Shown here one piece after another: positions 18,747 through 29,035 of a stretch of 64,000 nucleotides of DNA. How positions within the stretch are numbered: position 1 is the first letter of the stretch; every line of letters begins with the position of its first letter. The stretch is taken from the NCBI GenBank assembly GCA_017744915.1, contig JAGIAH010000015.1, positions 20,443 to 84,442 on the forward strand, read 5' to 3'. Made by a program: the position numbers and the translations under genes. A model generated the notes under the pieces. It searched no databases. It saw only the letters and a list, made by a program, of their open reading frames with translations, and was not told the origin of the DNA. The DNA comes from Agrobacterium tumefaciens (GTDB lineage Bacteria; Pseudomonadota; Alphaproteobacteria; Rhizobiales; Rhizobiaceae).

Positions 18747-19844
18747 ATGAAGATCGCCTTTTATTCGCCGCTCAAATCACCCAACCATCCTGTTCCCTCC
18801 GGCGACCGGCTGATGGCCCGATTGTTGATGAAAGCGATGACGATGGGCGGCCATGACGTTTTTGTCGCCTCGGAACTGCGCAGCTTTCTGAAACAGCCGG
18901 ACGATCCGGCACGGCCGTCGCTCGCCGAGGAAGCCGAGCGCGAAATCGAAACGATCTCGCGGCACTGGCGGCAGGAGGGCGCACCGGACCTCTGGTTTTG
19001 TTATCACCCCTATTACAAGGCCCCTGACTTGCTCGGCCCGGAACTGGCGCGACGTTTCGGCATCGCCTATCTGACCGCCGAGGCATCCTATTCGCCGAAG
19101 CGCAACGGCATGGGCTGGCAGGCGGTTCAGGATGATTTGCTCGCCGCATTGAACGGGGCTGCGGTCAATATCTGCTTCACCGCGCGGGATCGCGAAGGGC
19201 TGGTGCGCGCTTCTCCAACCCTGCAATGCGCGATGTTGCCGCCCTTCATCGAAGCCACAGCGTTTCTCCACAACACACCGCGGCCGGAACATGGAAGGCT
19301 CGTCACCGTCGCCATGATGCGGGCGGGCGACAAGCTCTCAAGCTATCGCGCACTTTCCGAAGCGCTGGCCTTATTGCCTGAAAATCTCGACTGGACGCTG
19401 GATATCGTCGGCGACGGCCCGGAACGCGCAGCCGTAGAGGCCATGTTCAGCACGTTTCCCGATCACCGCCTTGTCTGGCATGGGGAAAAAGGCGCAACGG
19501 AGATTGCGGCACTTCTTTCAAAACCGTCCCTCTATGTCTGGCCGGGCCATGGCGAGGCCTATGGTCTCGCCTATCTCGAAGCACAGGCTGCTGGCCTGCC
19601 CGTCGTGGCAGAAAAAGTGGCCGGCGTTCCCGAAGTGGTAAAATCCGGCACGACAGGATTACTGACACCGGAAAATGATACAGCCGCCTATGCCGAGGCG
19701 ATACGGACCCTGCTCGGCGATGACAGGCAGCGTGAGGAACTGGCAGAAGCGGCCCGCCGGTTCGTCATCGATGAACGATCTCTGGAAAACGCCGCAACGA
19801 AACTGAACCATATCCTTATGCAGGCAAAGGCACGAAGATCATGA
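18747..19844 (+). CDS. Glycosyltransferase, GT4-like
   Basis: 365-residue GT-B transferase. The N-terminal acceptor half begins MKIAFYSPLKSPNHPVPSGD with a glycine/proline-rich loop. The C-terminal donor half shows LDIVGDGPERAAVEAMF and the GT4 donor motif HGEAYGLAYLEAQAAGLPVV (E-x7-E region), then VVKSGTTGLLTPENDTAAYA. It should transfer a sugar from a nucleotide donor to a lipid-linked or polysaccharide acceptor at the cytoplasmic face of the membrane. The stop codon overlaps the deacetylase start by 4 bp (ATGA), so the two are one operon. No good ribosome site precedes the ATG. Confidence 0.88.
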   Translation: MKIAFYSPLKSPNHPVPSGDRLMARLLMKAMTMGGHDVFVASELRSFLKQPDDPARPSLAEEAEREIETISRHWRQEGAPDLWFCYHPYYKAPDLLGPELARRFGIAYLTAEASYSPKRNGMGWQAVQDDLLAALNGAAVNICFTARDREGLVRASPTLQCAMLPPFIEATAFLHNTPRPEHGRLVTVAMMRAGDKLSSYRALSEALALLPENLDWTLDIVGDGPERAAVEAMFSTFPDHRLVWHGEKGATEIAALLSKPSLYVWPGHGEAYGLAYLEAQAAGLPVVAEKVAGVPEVVKSGTTGLLTPENDTAAYAEAIRTLLGDDRQREELAEAARRFVIDERSLENAATKLNHILMQAKARRS

Positions 19845-20584
19845 GTCTGGAAAAACTCGTCGCGGCACTGGATGAATGCAGCCGGCGCGGCATAAAGGCC
19901 GATCTCTGGCTCCGGGACGATGATGCGGTGGAGCCGACACAGCCGCTCGACATGCTGCTTGATCTTTGCGGCAGCTTTTCCGTTCCGGTCACGCTCGCGG
20001 TTATTCCCGAAATGACGACGGACAAGCTTGCAACGCATCTGGATGTCTCGGATATCGCTGAGGTCGCCGTCCATGGCTGGTCCCATGTGAATTATGCCGG
20101 AGCCAAGGAAAAGAAACAGGAACTCGGATCGCATCGCGACCCGGACATCGTTCTCGATGAATTGCAATCCGGACTGGATAAGCTCCACGACCTGCATGGC
20201 GGACGTCTGGTACCGATGCTCGTGCCGCCATGGAACCGCATCGATGCCGGTATCGTGAAGGGGTTGGCCGATCTCGGATATCGGGCCTTATCCGTTTTCG
20301 GTCCCGAGAAAAACACCGTGCCGCCTTGCCTGAACACCCATGTCGATGTGATCGACTGGCACGGCAGCCGCGGCGGCCGCGACGACGACATCTTATTTGC
20401 CGAGACCGCCGCCCGCATCCTGCGCACCGCCGAAGAAGGCGGCGAGACCGGTATCCTTACCCATCATCTTGTGCATGATGACAATGTCTGGCGCTTCCTG
20501 CGACGGCTTTTCGAAATAACCGCCGGGCATCCCGCCGCCCGCTGGCGTTCCTCGAGAGACCTCGTCGACGAAATTTCACCATGA
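19841..20584 (+). CDS. Polysaccharide deacetylase-like protein (NodB/CE4 fold)
   Basis: 247-residue protein of the polysaccharide deacetylase superfamily. The sequence ADLWLRDDDAVEP (about 20-32) supplies the Asp pair of the metal site. VAVHGWSHVNYAG (about 72-84) gives the HxxxH-type metal ligands. VPMLVPPWNRIDAG (about 124-137) matches the conserved RxPW/PPWNR motif, and ILTHHLVHDD the C-terminal His. It lacks a signal peptide, so it would act on a cytoplasmic intermediate. It is translationally coupled to the upstream GT4 gene and converges on the next glycosyltransferase, overlapping it by 9 bp. Confidence 0.82.
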   Translation: MSLEKLVAALDECSRRGIKADLWLRDDDAVEPTQPLDMLLDLCGSFSVPVTLAVIPEMTTDKLATHLDVSDIAEVAVHGWSHVNYAGAKEKKQELGSHRDPDIVLDELQSGLDKLHDLHGGRLVPMLVPPWNRIDAGIVKGLADLGYRALSVFGPEKNTVPPCLNTHVDVIDWHGSRGGRDDDILFAETAARILRTAEEGGETGILTHHLVHDDNVWRFLRRLFEITAGHPAARWRSSRDLVDEISP

Positions 20585-21538
20585 CTTCCAGGCGATCAGC
20601 ATTCCGCCCGCGTCGGCCGCAAGTTTCCGCCTGACCGCCTCCACCTCCTCAAGCGGCGCGCGGTCGGGAAGTGACGCGGCAACGAACGCTGCCGGGGCAA
20701 GGCTGATGCTGCCCGCCCGGGCGATGACGGTGAAGATCAGCGGGCCGGTCGACCACCAGGCCGGCGCACGCGGCATCTCCTCGATGACCCCCGGAAAAGC
20801 CTGCAACATCTTGCGGAAGACCGGATGTCCGACCGGTGCTGCGATGAAGGAATTGGCAAGCAGCGTGCTGCCCTGCCCCGTATCGCGCGGCGTTTTTTCG
20901 TCAAACGCCGTCAGCCCCGCCAAGGGCAGGAAGGAATCGAAACTCACATTGTCGCGCGCCGGATACCAGTCGCAATCGAGATAGATGCCGCCAAAACGTT
21001 CCAGCAGGATATAACGGGCCACATCCACCGCGCCGGGATAATCACCCTCGCCCAGCATCCTGTTGAAGATGCTGTTCGAAAACACGCCCTCCCGCTCAAG
21101 ATCGGCCTCCCGCCAGAGGCGATAATCGTACCCGTGCGTTGCGGCATGGGCCGCCCAGGCTTTGACCGATACCGGCGGAGCTTTTTCCCCAATCCATATC
21201 TGGTGAATGAGCCGCGGCACATCCTCCCGGCTTTTGAGATTGATCATGCGCCGTTCTTCCGGGGAAAACCGGGCATATTTTGCCAGCGCCTGCGGCGGCG
21301 GAACCAGCGTATATTGATACCCGACCCTGGCGACCAGATCGCCTTCGGCCTTGGCGAGACGCAGCCGCGCGGCATGCAGACGGCGCGGCAGGCCGAGCAC
21401 GGTTCGCTCACCCATCAGATGCGCGTCCTTTGCTGCAACCAGCGATAAGAGAAGCGCGTTGGCTTCGCCATATCGGCCATCATTTTGCAACTGCCGGGCT
21501 TTATCGAGCTCAGCGTCATAATATTTCTTGTCGGACAT
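20576..21538 (-). CDS. Glycosyltransferase with DXD motif (capsular/OCH1-like, GT32 type)
   Basis: 320 residues. After a helical N-terminal segment (1-90) comes VPRLIHQIWIGEKAPP, the IPKxIHQIW opening of this family, then YDYRLWREADLE, and AVDVARYILLERFGGIYLDC with the nucleotide-sugar-binding DCD and WYP immediately after. The family transfers hexoses in capsule, LPS or mannan synthesis. The ATG at 21538 starts MSDKKYYDAELDKA, and the N-terminal part may be a tetratricopeptide-like helix pair (ARQLQNDGRYGEANALLLSL). The gene is transcribed alone, convergent with the deacetylase. Confidence 0.85.
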   Translation of the reverse strand: MSDKKYYDAELDKARQLQNDGRYGEANALLLSLVAAKDAHLMGERTVLGLPRRLHAARLRLAKAEGDLVARVGYQYTLVPPPQALAKYARFSPEERRMINLKSREDVPRLIHQIWIGEKAPPVSVKAWAAHAATHGYDYRLWREADLEREGVFSNSIFNRMLGEGDYPGAVDVARYILLERFGGIYLDCDWYPARDNVSFDSFLPLAGLTAFDEKTPRDTGQGSTLLANSFIAAPVGHPVFRKMLQAFPGVIEEMPRAPAWWSTGPLIFTVIARAGSISLAPAAFVAASLPDRAPLEEVEAVRRKLAADAGGMLIAWKSW

Positions 21539-21748
21539 GGATCCTCATTCAAAAGCGCCCGTCAACATATCACGAAACAGGCGCCGTCAGGCAAGCCGCC
21601 GCATTTCGGCAGCCGGCTTTGAATTTGCTAAACAATTCGATGTTTCAGAGGCATAGACAGACAACAAACCCTGCGATAACGTGAATTTAAGCCCTCCTGA
21701 ACAATTGTCACAAGGCAACGATAAAGAGACGGCAAGGAACCTTTTGGC

Positions 21749-23641
21749 ATGAGTGCTGGCGCAGATTTGCTCCGTATTGAAAATCTGCGGGTCTCTTTTT
21801 CTCTCATGGGCGGCACCATCGATGCCGTCAGGGGCGCAAGCCTTCGTATTCTCCCGGGAAAAGTTACGGCTCTCGTCGGCGAATCCGGTTCCGGAAAATC
21901 CGTCATCGGCCAGACCATCATGGGCATCCATCCCAAGACGGCGCGGGTGAACGGCCGTGTGCTGTTTACCGATCCCGAGAATACCGCCCCCGGCCCGATC
22001 GATCTGCTGCAATTGCCGAAAGACGGCCGGGAAATCCGCTCGATACGCGGCAATCGCATCGGTCTGATCTTTCAGGAGCCCATGACCTCGTTTTCGCCGC
22101 TGCACACCATCGGCAACCAGATCGATGAAGCGCTCAGAATCCACAGCATCCTGTCGCCGGCCGAGCGCGCGGAAAAAATGTATGAAACGCTCGATCTTGT
22201 AGGGTTTTCCAAGCCCAAGAAGGTCGTGAACATGTATCCCTTCGAACTGTCGGGCGGCATGCGTCAGCGCGCCATGATCGCCATGGCGCTGATCTGTCGG
22301 CCTGCACTGCTGATTGCCGATGAGCCGACGACGGCGCTGGATGTGACGATACAGGCGCAAATCCTGAAGCTGCTGCGCGATCTCCAGAGCCGGTTGAACA
22401 TGAGCATGCTGCTCATCACCCACGATCTTGGTGTGGTCGCCAACATCGCCGACGAGGTCGCCGTGATCTATCAGGGTGAGATCATGGAAGCCGGCACCGT
22501 CGATGACATTTTCAAGTCCCCGGGCCATCCCTATCTCAAGGGCCTGATGGCCGCCGTACCGCATTTCGACATGAAGCCCGGCGAAAGGCTGAAGGCGCTA
22601 CGCGAAATCAAGGTGGACCACGAAAGCCTTGTCGGCAAAAAGACCGCTGCCGTCAACAAAACCCCCGGCCCGCTTCTGACCGTCGACAATATCAGCAAGA
22701 CCTTCACGACCCGCAAATCCAGCTGGTTCCGCAAAAGCGACGCCAATGCCACGAAGGCGGTCAACAGCGTCAGTTTTGAAATCCGCCGCGGCGAATGCCT
22801 CGGACTGGTCGGAGAAAGCGGCAGTGGCAAGACCACCGTCAGCAAAATCCTCATGCGCGCCGTTCGGCCGGACGAGGGTTCGGTGAACTTTCACCGGCCA
22901 GAGGGCGATATCGATGTCCTCAATGCGACGAACGGCGACCTCAAGGAGTTGCGCTCGAAGATACAGATGGTCTTCCAGGACCCGATTTCATCGCTGTCTC
23001 CCCGCATGACCGTCGGCAATATCCTGAGCGAGCCTCTCGAAATCCACGGGCGCGGCGATGCGAAATACCGCGCAGAAAAAGTCCGTAATCTCGTAAGGGC
23101 CATTGGCCTTGGAGAAAGCGCGCTGAACCGCTACCCCCATAGTTTTTCCGGCGGCCAGAGGCAACGTATCGGCATTGCCCGCGCTTTGGCACTCGGCCCC
23201 GAATTGCTGATCTGCGATGAGCCCGTCTCCGCCCTCGATGTTTCGGTGCAGGCGCAAATCCTCAATCTGCTGAAGGATTTGCAGCAGGATCTCGGGCTCA
23301 CCTATCTCTTCATCTCGCATAATCTCGCGGTGGTGGATTATATGGCAGACCGCGTGGCGGTGATGTGCGAAGGTCGCATCGTGGAACTGGCGCCGCGGGA
23401 AATCCTGATGCGCTCTCCGGTCCATCCCTATACGAAATCCCTGCTGGCCGCTGTGCCTTTCCCCGATCTCGATCGTCCGCTCGATTTCCGCACCATCGGC
23501 AAGATCAGCGCAACGGGCAAATTCGACTGGGGCAAACAGTTCCGGGACGAGGGTGATGGCGACATGATTTCCGCCGATCTCGGCGAAGGCCATTTCGTCC
23601 TCGCCAACGGCAATGCCGATATCCGGGAGCTTCGCCCTTGA
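21749..23641 (+). CDS. Peptide/oligosaccharide ABC importer, fused double ATPase
   Basis: 630 residues with two complete nucleotide-binding domains (about 5-265 and 310-580), as in YejF and other Dpp/Opp/Nik-type fused ATPases. First domain: Walker [12 protein letters not shown], signature [12 protein letters not shown], Walker [13 protein letters not shown]. Second domain: [39 protein letters not shown]. All catalytic residues are present. It is the first gene of a four-gene transport operon; the stop codon overlaps the TTG start of the binding-protein gene. It starts at ATG 21749 with AAGGAA upstream. The substrate is an oligopeptide or a glycoside by family and cannot be specified. Confidence 0.93.
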   Translation: MSAGADLLRIENLRVSFSLMGGTIDAVRGASLRILPGKVTALVGESGSGKSVIGQTIMGIHPKTARVNGRVLFTDPENTAPGPIDLLQLPKDGREIRSIRGNRIGLIFQEPMTSFSPLHTIGNQIDEALRIHSILSPAERAEKMYETLDLVGFSKPKKVVNMYPFELSGGMRQRAMIAMALICRPALLIADEPTTALDVTIQAQILKLLRDLQSRLNMSMLLITHDLGVVANIADEVAVIYQGEIMEAGTVDDIFKSPGHPYLKGLMAAVPHFDMKPGERLKALREIKVDHESLVGKKTAAVNKTPGPLLTVDNISKTFTTRKSSWFRKSDANATKAVNSVSFEIRRGECLGLVGESGSGKTTVSKILMRAVRPDEGSVNFHRPEGDIDVLNATNGDLKELRSKIQMVFQDPISSLSPRMTVGNILSEPLEIHGRGDAKYRAEKVRNLVRAIGLGESALNRYPHSFSGGQRQRIGIARALALGPELLICDEPVSALDVSVQAQILNLLKDLQQDLGLTYLFISHNLAVVDYMADRVAVMCEGRIVELAPREILMRSPVHPYTKSLLAAVPFPDLDRPLDFRTIGKISATGKFDWGKQFRDEGDGDMISADLGEGHFVLANGNADIRELRP

Positions 23642-25539
23642 TCACGCGCCGCACTACGCTTGCTTTGCTTGCCTCCGTTTTTCTGCCGGCCTATGCGCGC
23701 GCTGCCTATGTCGATCCCGCTTATTTCAAGGAAAAGCGGGAGAAGGGCGAATTGCCGGACGTGGCGGAACGTCTGCCGAAAAATCCACGCGTCATCGACA
23801 TGAAAGCGCTTGGCCGCGAGCCAGGAAAACATGGTGGCTCCGTGCGCATGCTCATAGGCGGCCAGCGTGACATCCGGCTCATGCCGATCAGCAACTATGC
23901 CCGCCTGGTCGGTTATGACGAAAAATTCGAGCTTCATCCGGACATTCTCGAAAGCTACGATGTTCAGGAAGAGCGCATCTTCACCTTCAGGCTGCGCGAA
24001 GGCCACAAATGGTCCGACGGCAGCGATTTCACCGCAGAGGATTTCCGCTATTTCTGGGAGGACGTCGCCCTCAACCGGGAAATCCACAAGGGTGGTCCGC
24101 CGATCGAACTTCTGGTCAACAGCAAGCCACCGCTGATCGAGGTCATCGACCCACTGACCGTCCGTTACACCTGGGATGGTCCGAACCCCGATTTTCTGGC
24201 GAAGCTCGCCGCCGCTTCGCCGGCGCGGCTGTTTTTGCCCGCCGCCTACATGAAACAGTTCCACGTCAAATATCAGACGGCGGAAAAGCTCGCCAAGCTC
24301 ATCAAGAAAAACAAGACGGATGACTGGAGCGGTCTGCATATCAAGATGTCGCGGCAGGTGCGCCCTGAAAACCCTGATCTGCCGACGCTCGATGCCTGGC
24401 GTAACACCACCGCGCCGCCGGCCGAACAATTCGTCTTCGAGCGCAATCCCTATTATCACCGTGTCGACGAAAACGGCCTGCAGCTGCCCTATCTCGACCG
24501 GTTCCTGCTCAACGTCACCTCTTCCGATATCATCTCGGCCAAGACGGCATCGGGCGATAGCGACCTGCAATATTTCGGCCTCGACTTCGCTGATTACACC
24601 TTCCTGAAGGATGCCGAAAAGCGTTTCCCGCTGAAGGTTAATCTCTACAAGCGCTCCCAAGGCTCGCGCATCGCGCTTTTGCCCAATCTCAATTGCGCCG
24701 ATCCGGTCTGGCGCAGCGCTTTCCAGGACGTGCGCGTGCGCCGTGCCCTGTCGCTCGCGATCAACCGGCATGAAATCAACATGGTCTGCTTTTACGGGCT
24801 GGCAAAGGAGAGCGCCGATACCGTCCTGCCGGAAAGCCCGCTTTATCGGCAGGAATTCGCCGAAGCATGGAGCGCTTTCGATCGTGCGACGGCCAACCGG
24901 CTGCTTGATGAAGCCGGTCTCGACAAGCGCGACAATGCCGGCCTTCGGCTCCTGCCGGATGGGCGACCGGCCTATATCATCGTCGAGACGACAGGCGAAA
25001 GCACGCTCGAAACCGACGTCATGGAACTGGTGACGGATCATTGGCGGCATATCGGCATTGCCGTTTCCGTGCGCCCCACCCAGCGCGATGTCTTCCGCAA
25101 GCGCGCCATGGGCGGCGAGGTGCTGATGTCGGTATGGATGGGCATGGACAATGGCGTGCCCACCCCTGACATGCTGCCTTCCGGTCTCGCCCCCACCGGC
25201 GACGATCAGCTGCAATGGCCGGTCTGGGGCATTCATTATCTGTCCGGCGGGCGCGAGGGCAAGGAGCCTGACCTGCCGGAGGCGGCGCATCTTCTCGATC
25301 TCCTGAAAAAATGGCGCAGAAGCGTCACCGAGGAAGAACGCGAGGCGATCTGGCTGGAAATGCTCGGTATTTATACGCAGCAGGTGTTTTCCATTGGCAT
25401 CGTGAACGGCGCGCTGCAACCCGTTGTCCATGTCAAACACATGCGAAACGTGCCGGAAAAGGCGCTTTTCGGTTACGAACCCACATCCTATCTCGGCGTC
25501 TACCTGCCGGATGCCTTCTGGTACGACGGAGACGCCTGA
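23638..25539 (+). CDS. Extracellular solute-binding protein, family 5 (peptide/oligosaccharide type)
   Basis: 633-residue periplasmic receptor for the ABC importer. The N-terminus [20 protein letters not shown] with RA following is a signal peptide, cleaved near ARA-AY; the RR pair leaves Tat export open. The mature part has family 5 features: FTFRLREGHKWSDGSDFTAE (about 119-138) and VRVRRALSLAINRHEI (about 365-380). The length of about 600 matches the long branch related to YejA and some glycoside-binding proteins. The TTG start overlaps the upstream TGA (TTGA). No ATG in frame gives an intact signal peptide, so TTG is well supported. Confidence 0.9.
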   Translation: MITRRTTLALLASVFLPAYARAAYVDPAYFKEKREKGELPDVAERLPKNPRVIDMKALGREPGKHGGSVRMLIGGQRDIRLMPISNYARLVGYDEKFELHPDILESYDVQEERIFTFRLREGHKWSDGSDFTAEDFRYFWEDVALNREIHKGGPPIELLVNSKPPLIEVIDPLTVRYTWDGPNPDFLAKLAAASPARLFLPAAYMKQFHVKYQTAEKLAKLIKKNKTDDWSGLHIKMSRQVRPENPDLPTLDAWRNTTAPPAEQFVFERNPYYHRVDENGLQLPYLDRFLLNVTSSDIISAKTASGDSDLQYFGLDFADYTFLKDAEKRFPLKVNLYKRSQGSRIALLPNLNCADPVWRSAFQDVRVRRALSLAINRHEINMVCFYGLAKESADTVLPESPLYRQEFAEAWSAFDRATANRLLDEAGLDKRDNAGLRLLPDGRPAYIIVETTGESTLETDVMELVTDHWRHIGIAVSVRPTQRDVFRKRAMGGEVLMSVWMGMDNGVPTPDMLPSGLAPTGDDQLQWPVWGIHYLSGGREGKEPDLPEAAHLLDLLKKWRRSVTEEEREAIWLEMLGIYTQQVFSIGIVNGALQPVVHVKHMRNVPEKALFGYEPTSYLGVYLPDAFWYDGDA

Positions 25540-25540
25540 G

Positions 25541-26539
25541 ATGCTGCGGTATATTTTAAAGCGCATCCTCGTCATGATCCCCACGCTGATCCTGATCTCG
25601 ATGCTGGTCTTCACCATCATCGAACTGCCGCCGGGCGATTATTTCGAAAGTTATGTCGCCGAACTGCGTGCCATGGGCGAGACGGCAAACCTTGCCGAAA
25701 TCGAGGAACTGCGCGTCCGCTACGGTTTCGACCAGCCGGCACCGATCCGCTATTTCCGCTGGGTGACCGGCATGCTGGTTGGCGATTTCGGTTATTCCTT
25801 CGAATATCAGCTGCCGGTCAGCGATGTGGTGGGAGACCGACTCTGGCTGACGGTTCTGGTTTCCTTCGTTACCATCATCGTCACCTGGATCCTTGCCTTT
25901 CCGATCGGCATCTATTCCGCCACGCATAAATACAGCTGGGGTGATTACGGGCTAACCTTCCTCGGCCTGCTCGGCATCGCCATTCCCAACTTCATGCTGG
26001 CGCTGATCCTGATGTATTTCGCCAATATCTGGTTCGGCATCTCCATCGGCCATCTGATGGACCGGGAATATCTGAACCAGGCGATGAGCTGGGCGAAGTT
26101 CAAGTCGATCCTCGAACATATCTGGATCCCCGTCCTCATCATCGGAACGGCGGGCACGGCCGGCATGATCCGCCGCCTGCGCGCCAATCTGCTGGACGAG
26201 CTGCAGAAACAATATGTCGTCACCGCCCGCGCCAAGGGGCTGCACCCCTTCAAGGTGCTCACCAAATATCCGCTGCGCATGGCGCTGAATTTCTTCATCT
26301 CGGATATCGGCTCGATCCTGCCCGCCATTATCTCAGGCGCGGAAATCACCGCCGTCGTCCTGTCGCTCGAAACCACCGGCCCGATGCTCATCCGGGCTTT
26401 GCAAAGCCAGGATATGTATCTGGCCGGCTCGTTCCTGATGTTCCTGGCTTTCCTGACGGTGATCGGCGTTCTGGTGTCGGATATCGCCCTTGCCATACTC
26501 GACCCGCGAATCCGCTTCGGAGGTGGTAACGTCAAATGA
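25541..26539 (+). CDS. ABC importer permease, DppB/YejB type
   Basis: 332-residue inner-membrane permease with about six helices, starting MLRYILKRILVMIPTLILIS. The cytoplasmic EAA loop that docks the ATPase is QYVVTARAKGLHPFKVLTKY with PLRMAL following. A large periplasmic loop lies between helices 1 and 2 (ELPPGDYFESYVAE), as in DppB-type subunits. The ATG at 25541 sits one base after the upstream stop; the frame is open further back but only inside the binding-protein gene. It pairs with the next permease and overlaps it by 4 bp. Confidence 0.93.
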   Translation: MLRYILKRILVMIPTLILISMLVFTIIELPPGDYFESYVAELRAMGETANLAEIEELRVRYGFDQPAPIRYFRWVTGMLVGDFGYSFEYQLPVSDVVGDRLWLTVLVSFVTIIVTWILAFPIGIYSATHKYSWGDYGLTFLGLLGIAIPNFMLALILMYFANIWFGISIGHLMDREYLNQAMSWAKFKSILEHIWIPVLIIGTAGTAGMIRRLRANLLDELQKQYVVTARAKGLHPFKVLTKYPLRMALNFFISDIGSILPAIISGAEITAVVLSLETTGPMLIRALQSQDMYLAGSFLMFLAFLTVIGVLVSDIALAILDPRIRFGGGNVK

Positions 26540-27711
26540 CTTCATCCATTCCGAACCCCGGCGAAGCCCTGCCGCACTATGTCTCAACCGCGCCCTTCGA
26601 TCCGTCCCTGATCGAACCCAACACATCGGGAATGGCGGCCTTCAGCAAGGCCTCGCAGCTGCGCCTCATGTGGTGGCAGTTCCGCCAGCACAAGGTCGCG
26701 GTGTGGTCCGGCGCTTTTCTGGTCGTGCTTTATCTCTCGATCCTGATCAGCGAGTTCCTCGCGCCCTATAATCTCCATACCCGCAATATCGAGCATATCT
26801 ACGCGCCGCCGCAGGCCATTCATCTCTTCAACGACGGAAAATTTGTCGGCCCCTTCGTTTATGGCCGGGAAATGACGCTCGACATGGATAATCTGCGGCG
26901 CGTCTACCGGGATGTGCCGACGGATATTCAGCCGCTGCGTTTCTTCTGCAAGGGCGATACCTATCGCTTCTGGGGCCTGTTCGAGGGCAGAACCCATCTC
27001 GTTTGCCCGGCAGAGGGCGGTGAATTCTTCCTGCTCGGCACCGATCGTCTCGGCCGTGATGTGCTGTCCCGCATCATTTACGGCGCCCGTATTTCGCTGA
27101 CCATCGGCCTTCTTGGCGTCGCCATGAGCTTCGTTCTCGGCATTGTGATCGGCGGTCTGGCGGGTTATCGCGGTGGCACCTTCGACCTGATTGTCCAGCG
27201 CATCATCGAGGTGCTGCAATCCATCCCCAGCATTCCGCTGTGGCTGGCGCTGGCGGCAATCATGCCGGTGACCTGGAGCCCGATCCTCGTCTATCTCGGC
27301 ATCACCATCATTCTCGGCATGCTGGACTGGACGGGGCTGGCGCGCGCCGTGCGCTCCAAACTTCTGGCGCTTCGTGAGGAAGACTATGTTTTGTCTGCGC
27401 AATTGATGGGTGCCGGCACGCCACGCATCATCGGCAGACACCTCATTCCCGGCTTCATGTCGCACCTCATCGCTTCGGCCACCCTGACGATACCGGGCAT
27501 GATTCTCGGCGAGACAGCGTTGAGCTTCCTCGGCCTCGGTCTCAGGCCACCGATCACAAGTTGGGGAATTCTGCTCACGGAGGCGCGCAGCGTCAGCGTC
27601 ATTGCGCTATATCCGTGGCTCCTCATCCCGACGATCCCGGTCGTTCTCGTCATTCTGGCCTTTAATTTCTTCGGTGACGGACTACGTGATGCAGCGGACC
27701 CGTTCAAATAA
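26536..27711 (+). CDS. ABC importer permease, DppC/YejE type
   Basis: 391-residue inner-membrane permease. The N-terminal 50 residues are soluble and a first helix follows (VAVWSGAFLVVLYLSILISE). A long periplasmic segment (about 80-185) carries FFLLGTDRLGRDVLSRIIYG, the typical DppC entry motif. Five helices follow with the EAA loop (EEDYVLSAQLMGAGTPRIIG) and the conserved ending ETALSFLGLGLRPPITSWG. Its start overlaps the preceding stop as ATGA. It closes the transport operon; the next gene, a glycosyltransferase, begins 72 bp later and may be co-transcribed. Confidence 0.93.
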   Translation: MTSSIPNPGEALPHYVSTAPFDPSLIEPNTSGMAAFSKASQLRLMWWQFRQHKVAVWSGAFLVVLYLSILISEFLAPYNLHTRNIEHIYAPPQAIHLFNDGKFVGPFVYGREMTLDMDNLRRVYRDVPTDIQPLRFFCKGDTYRFWGLFEGRTHLVCPAEGGEFFLLGTDRLGRDVLSRIIYGARISLTIGLLGVAMSFVLGIVIGGLAGYRGGTFDLIVQRIIEVLQSIPSIPLWLALAAIMPVTWSPILVYLGITIILGMLDWTGLARAVRSKLLALREEDYVLSAQLMGAGTPRIIGRHLIPGFMSHLIASATLTIPGMILGETALSFLGLGLRPPITSWGILLTEARSVSVIALYPWLLIPTIPVVLVILAFNFFGDGLRDAADPFK

Positions 27712-27783
27712 AATGGAATATGCCTTGATATACTGCCCTTCCGACGCCGCCTTCATCGTGAAAGGCAACAAGAGGTGTGGCCC

Positions 27784-28992
27784 ATGAGTTCCCGTTTGAA
27801 CGACGCGCGCATCCTCATGTACAGTCATGATTCCTTCGGCCTCGGCCATCTGCGGCGGTGTCGCACCATCGCGCATGCCCTGGTGGAGGATTATCGCGGC
27901 CTCAACGTCCTCATCATTTCCGGCGCGACCATTGCCGGCGCTTTCGATTATCGCGCCCGCGTCGATTTCGTGAAAATCCCGAGCGTCATCAAGCTGCGCA
28001 ACGGCGAATACACTTCGATGGACAGACATATCGATCTTCAGGAAACGCTGAAGATGCGCCGCTCCATCATCTACCACACTGCCGAAAGCTTCCAGCCGGA
28101 CATCTTCATCGTCGACAAGGAGCCCATGGGCCTGCGCGGCGAGGTGGAAGAAACGCTCGCCTATCTCAAGGGACAGGGCACCAAGCTCGTCATCGGCCTG
28201 CGCGACGTCATGGACGCACCGCAGCTGCTTGAGGCCGAGTGGAAGCGCAACAACGTCATGACCAAGATCGGCCAGTTCTATGACCATGTCTGGGTCTATG
28301 GTCCGCCGGATTTCCACGACCCGCTGACCGGGCTCAATGTTCCGCAGACCGTGCGCGACAAGATGGATTTCGTCGGCTTTCTGCAACGATCAAAGACGCA
28401 GGCCGAAACCGTGTCGCACCGACCGGAAGGCGATTATCTCCTCGTCACCACCGGCGGTGGCGGCGATGGCAGCGAATTGATCGATGACGTCATCAACGCC
28501 TATCGCCATGACTGCGAACTGACGCATAAGGCGCTCGTCGTGCTCGGCCCCTATATGCCGGCGGATCAGCGCCAGCGCTTCATGAACAGCGTTGTCGATA
28601 TTCCGCATATAGAGATCATCGAATTCGACAATCGCATGGAAGACCTCGTCGCCGGTGCGCAGGCCGTTGTCTCCATGGGCGGCTACAACACCGTCTGCGA
28701 GATATTGTCCTTCGACAAGCCGGCCCTCGTCGTGCCGCGCACAGTGCCACGGGAGGAGCAGCTCATCCGCGCCAGCCGGGCATCCGAGCTTGGCCTTTTC
28801 GACATGCTTCTGCCGGAAGACGCGGAGAACCCCGCCAAGATGGCAGCGGCTCTCAAAGCCCTGCCGAACCGCGCGCCACCTTCCGTCAATTCGCAGAATC
28901 TGAAGCTCGACGGCCTGGAAAACATATCGCGCCGGATCGCCGAATGGCTGCCGCCCGAGAGCGAAAAGGCGCCTATCACGCTCACCGCGTGA
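27784..28992 (+). CDS. Predicted glycosyltransferase (GT28/MurG-like, COG4671 type)
   Basis: 402-residue GT-B protein. The start MSSRLNDARILMYSHDSFGL is followed by GHLRRCRTIAHAL, an N-terminal glycine/histidine loop (GLGHLRR) for the acceptor side. The C-terminal half has TTGGGGDGSEL and VVSMGGYNTVCEILSFDKPA, the donor-binding pattern of MurG-like transferases. AGAGGTG precedes the ATG at 27784 at good spacing, so the nine-base upstream GTG is less likely. A second member of the same type lies at 30280-31431, with a GT4 enzyme between. Donor and acceptor are unknown. Confidence 0.82.
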   Translation: MSSRLNDARILMYSHDSFGLGHLRRCRTIAHALVEDYRGLNVLIISGATIAGAFDYRARVDFVKIPSVIKLRNGEYTSMDRHIDLQETLKMRRSIIYHTAESFQPDIFIVDKEPMGLRGEVEETLAYLKGQGTKLVIGLRDVMDAPQLLEAEWKRNNVMTKIGQFYDHVWVYGPPDFHDPLTGLNVPQTVRDKMDFVGFLQRSKTQAETVSHRPEGDYLLVTTGGGGDGSELIDDVINAYRHDCELTHKALVVLGPYMPADQRQRFMNSVVDIPHIEIIEFDNRMEDLVAGAQAVVSMGGYNTVCEILSFDKPALVVPRTVPREEQLIRASRASELGLFDMLLPEDAENPAKMAAALKALPNRAPPSVNSQNLKLDGLENISRRIAEWLPPESEKAPITLTA

Positions 28993-29035
28993 GCGGTTCC
29001 CCGACCACCACCGCTTCAAAAGAGACACGCGCAAC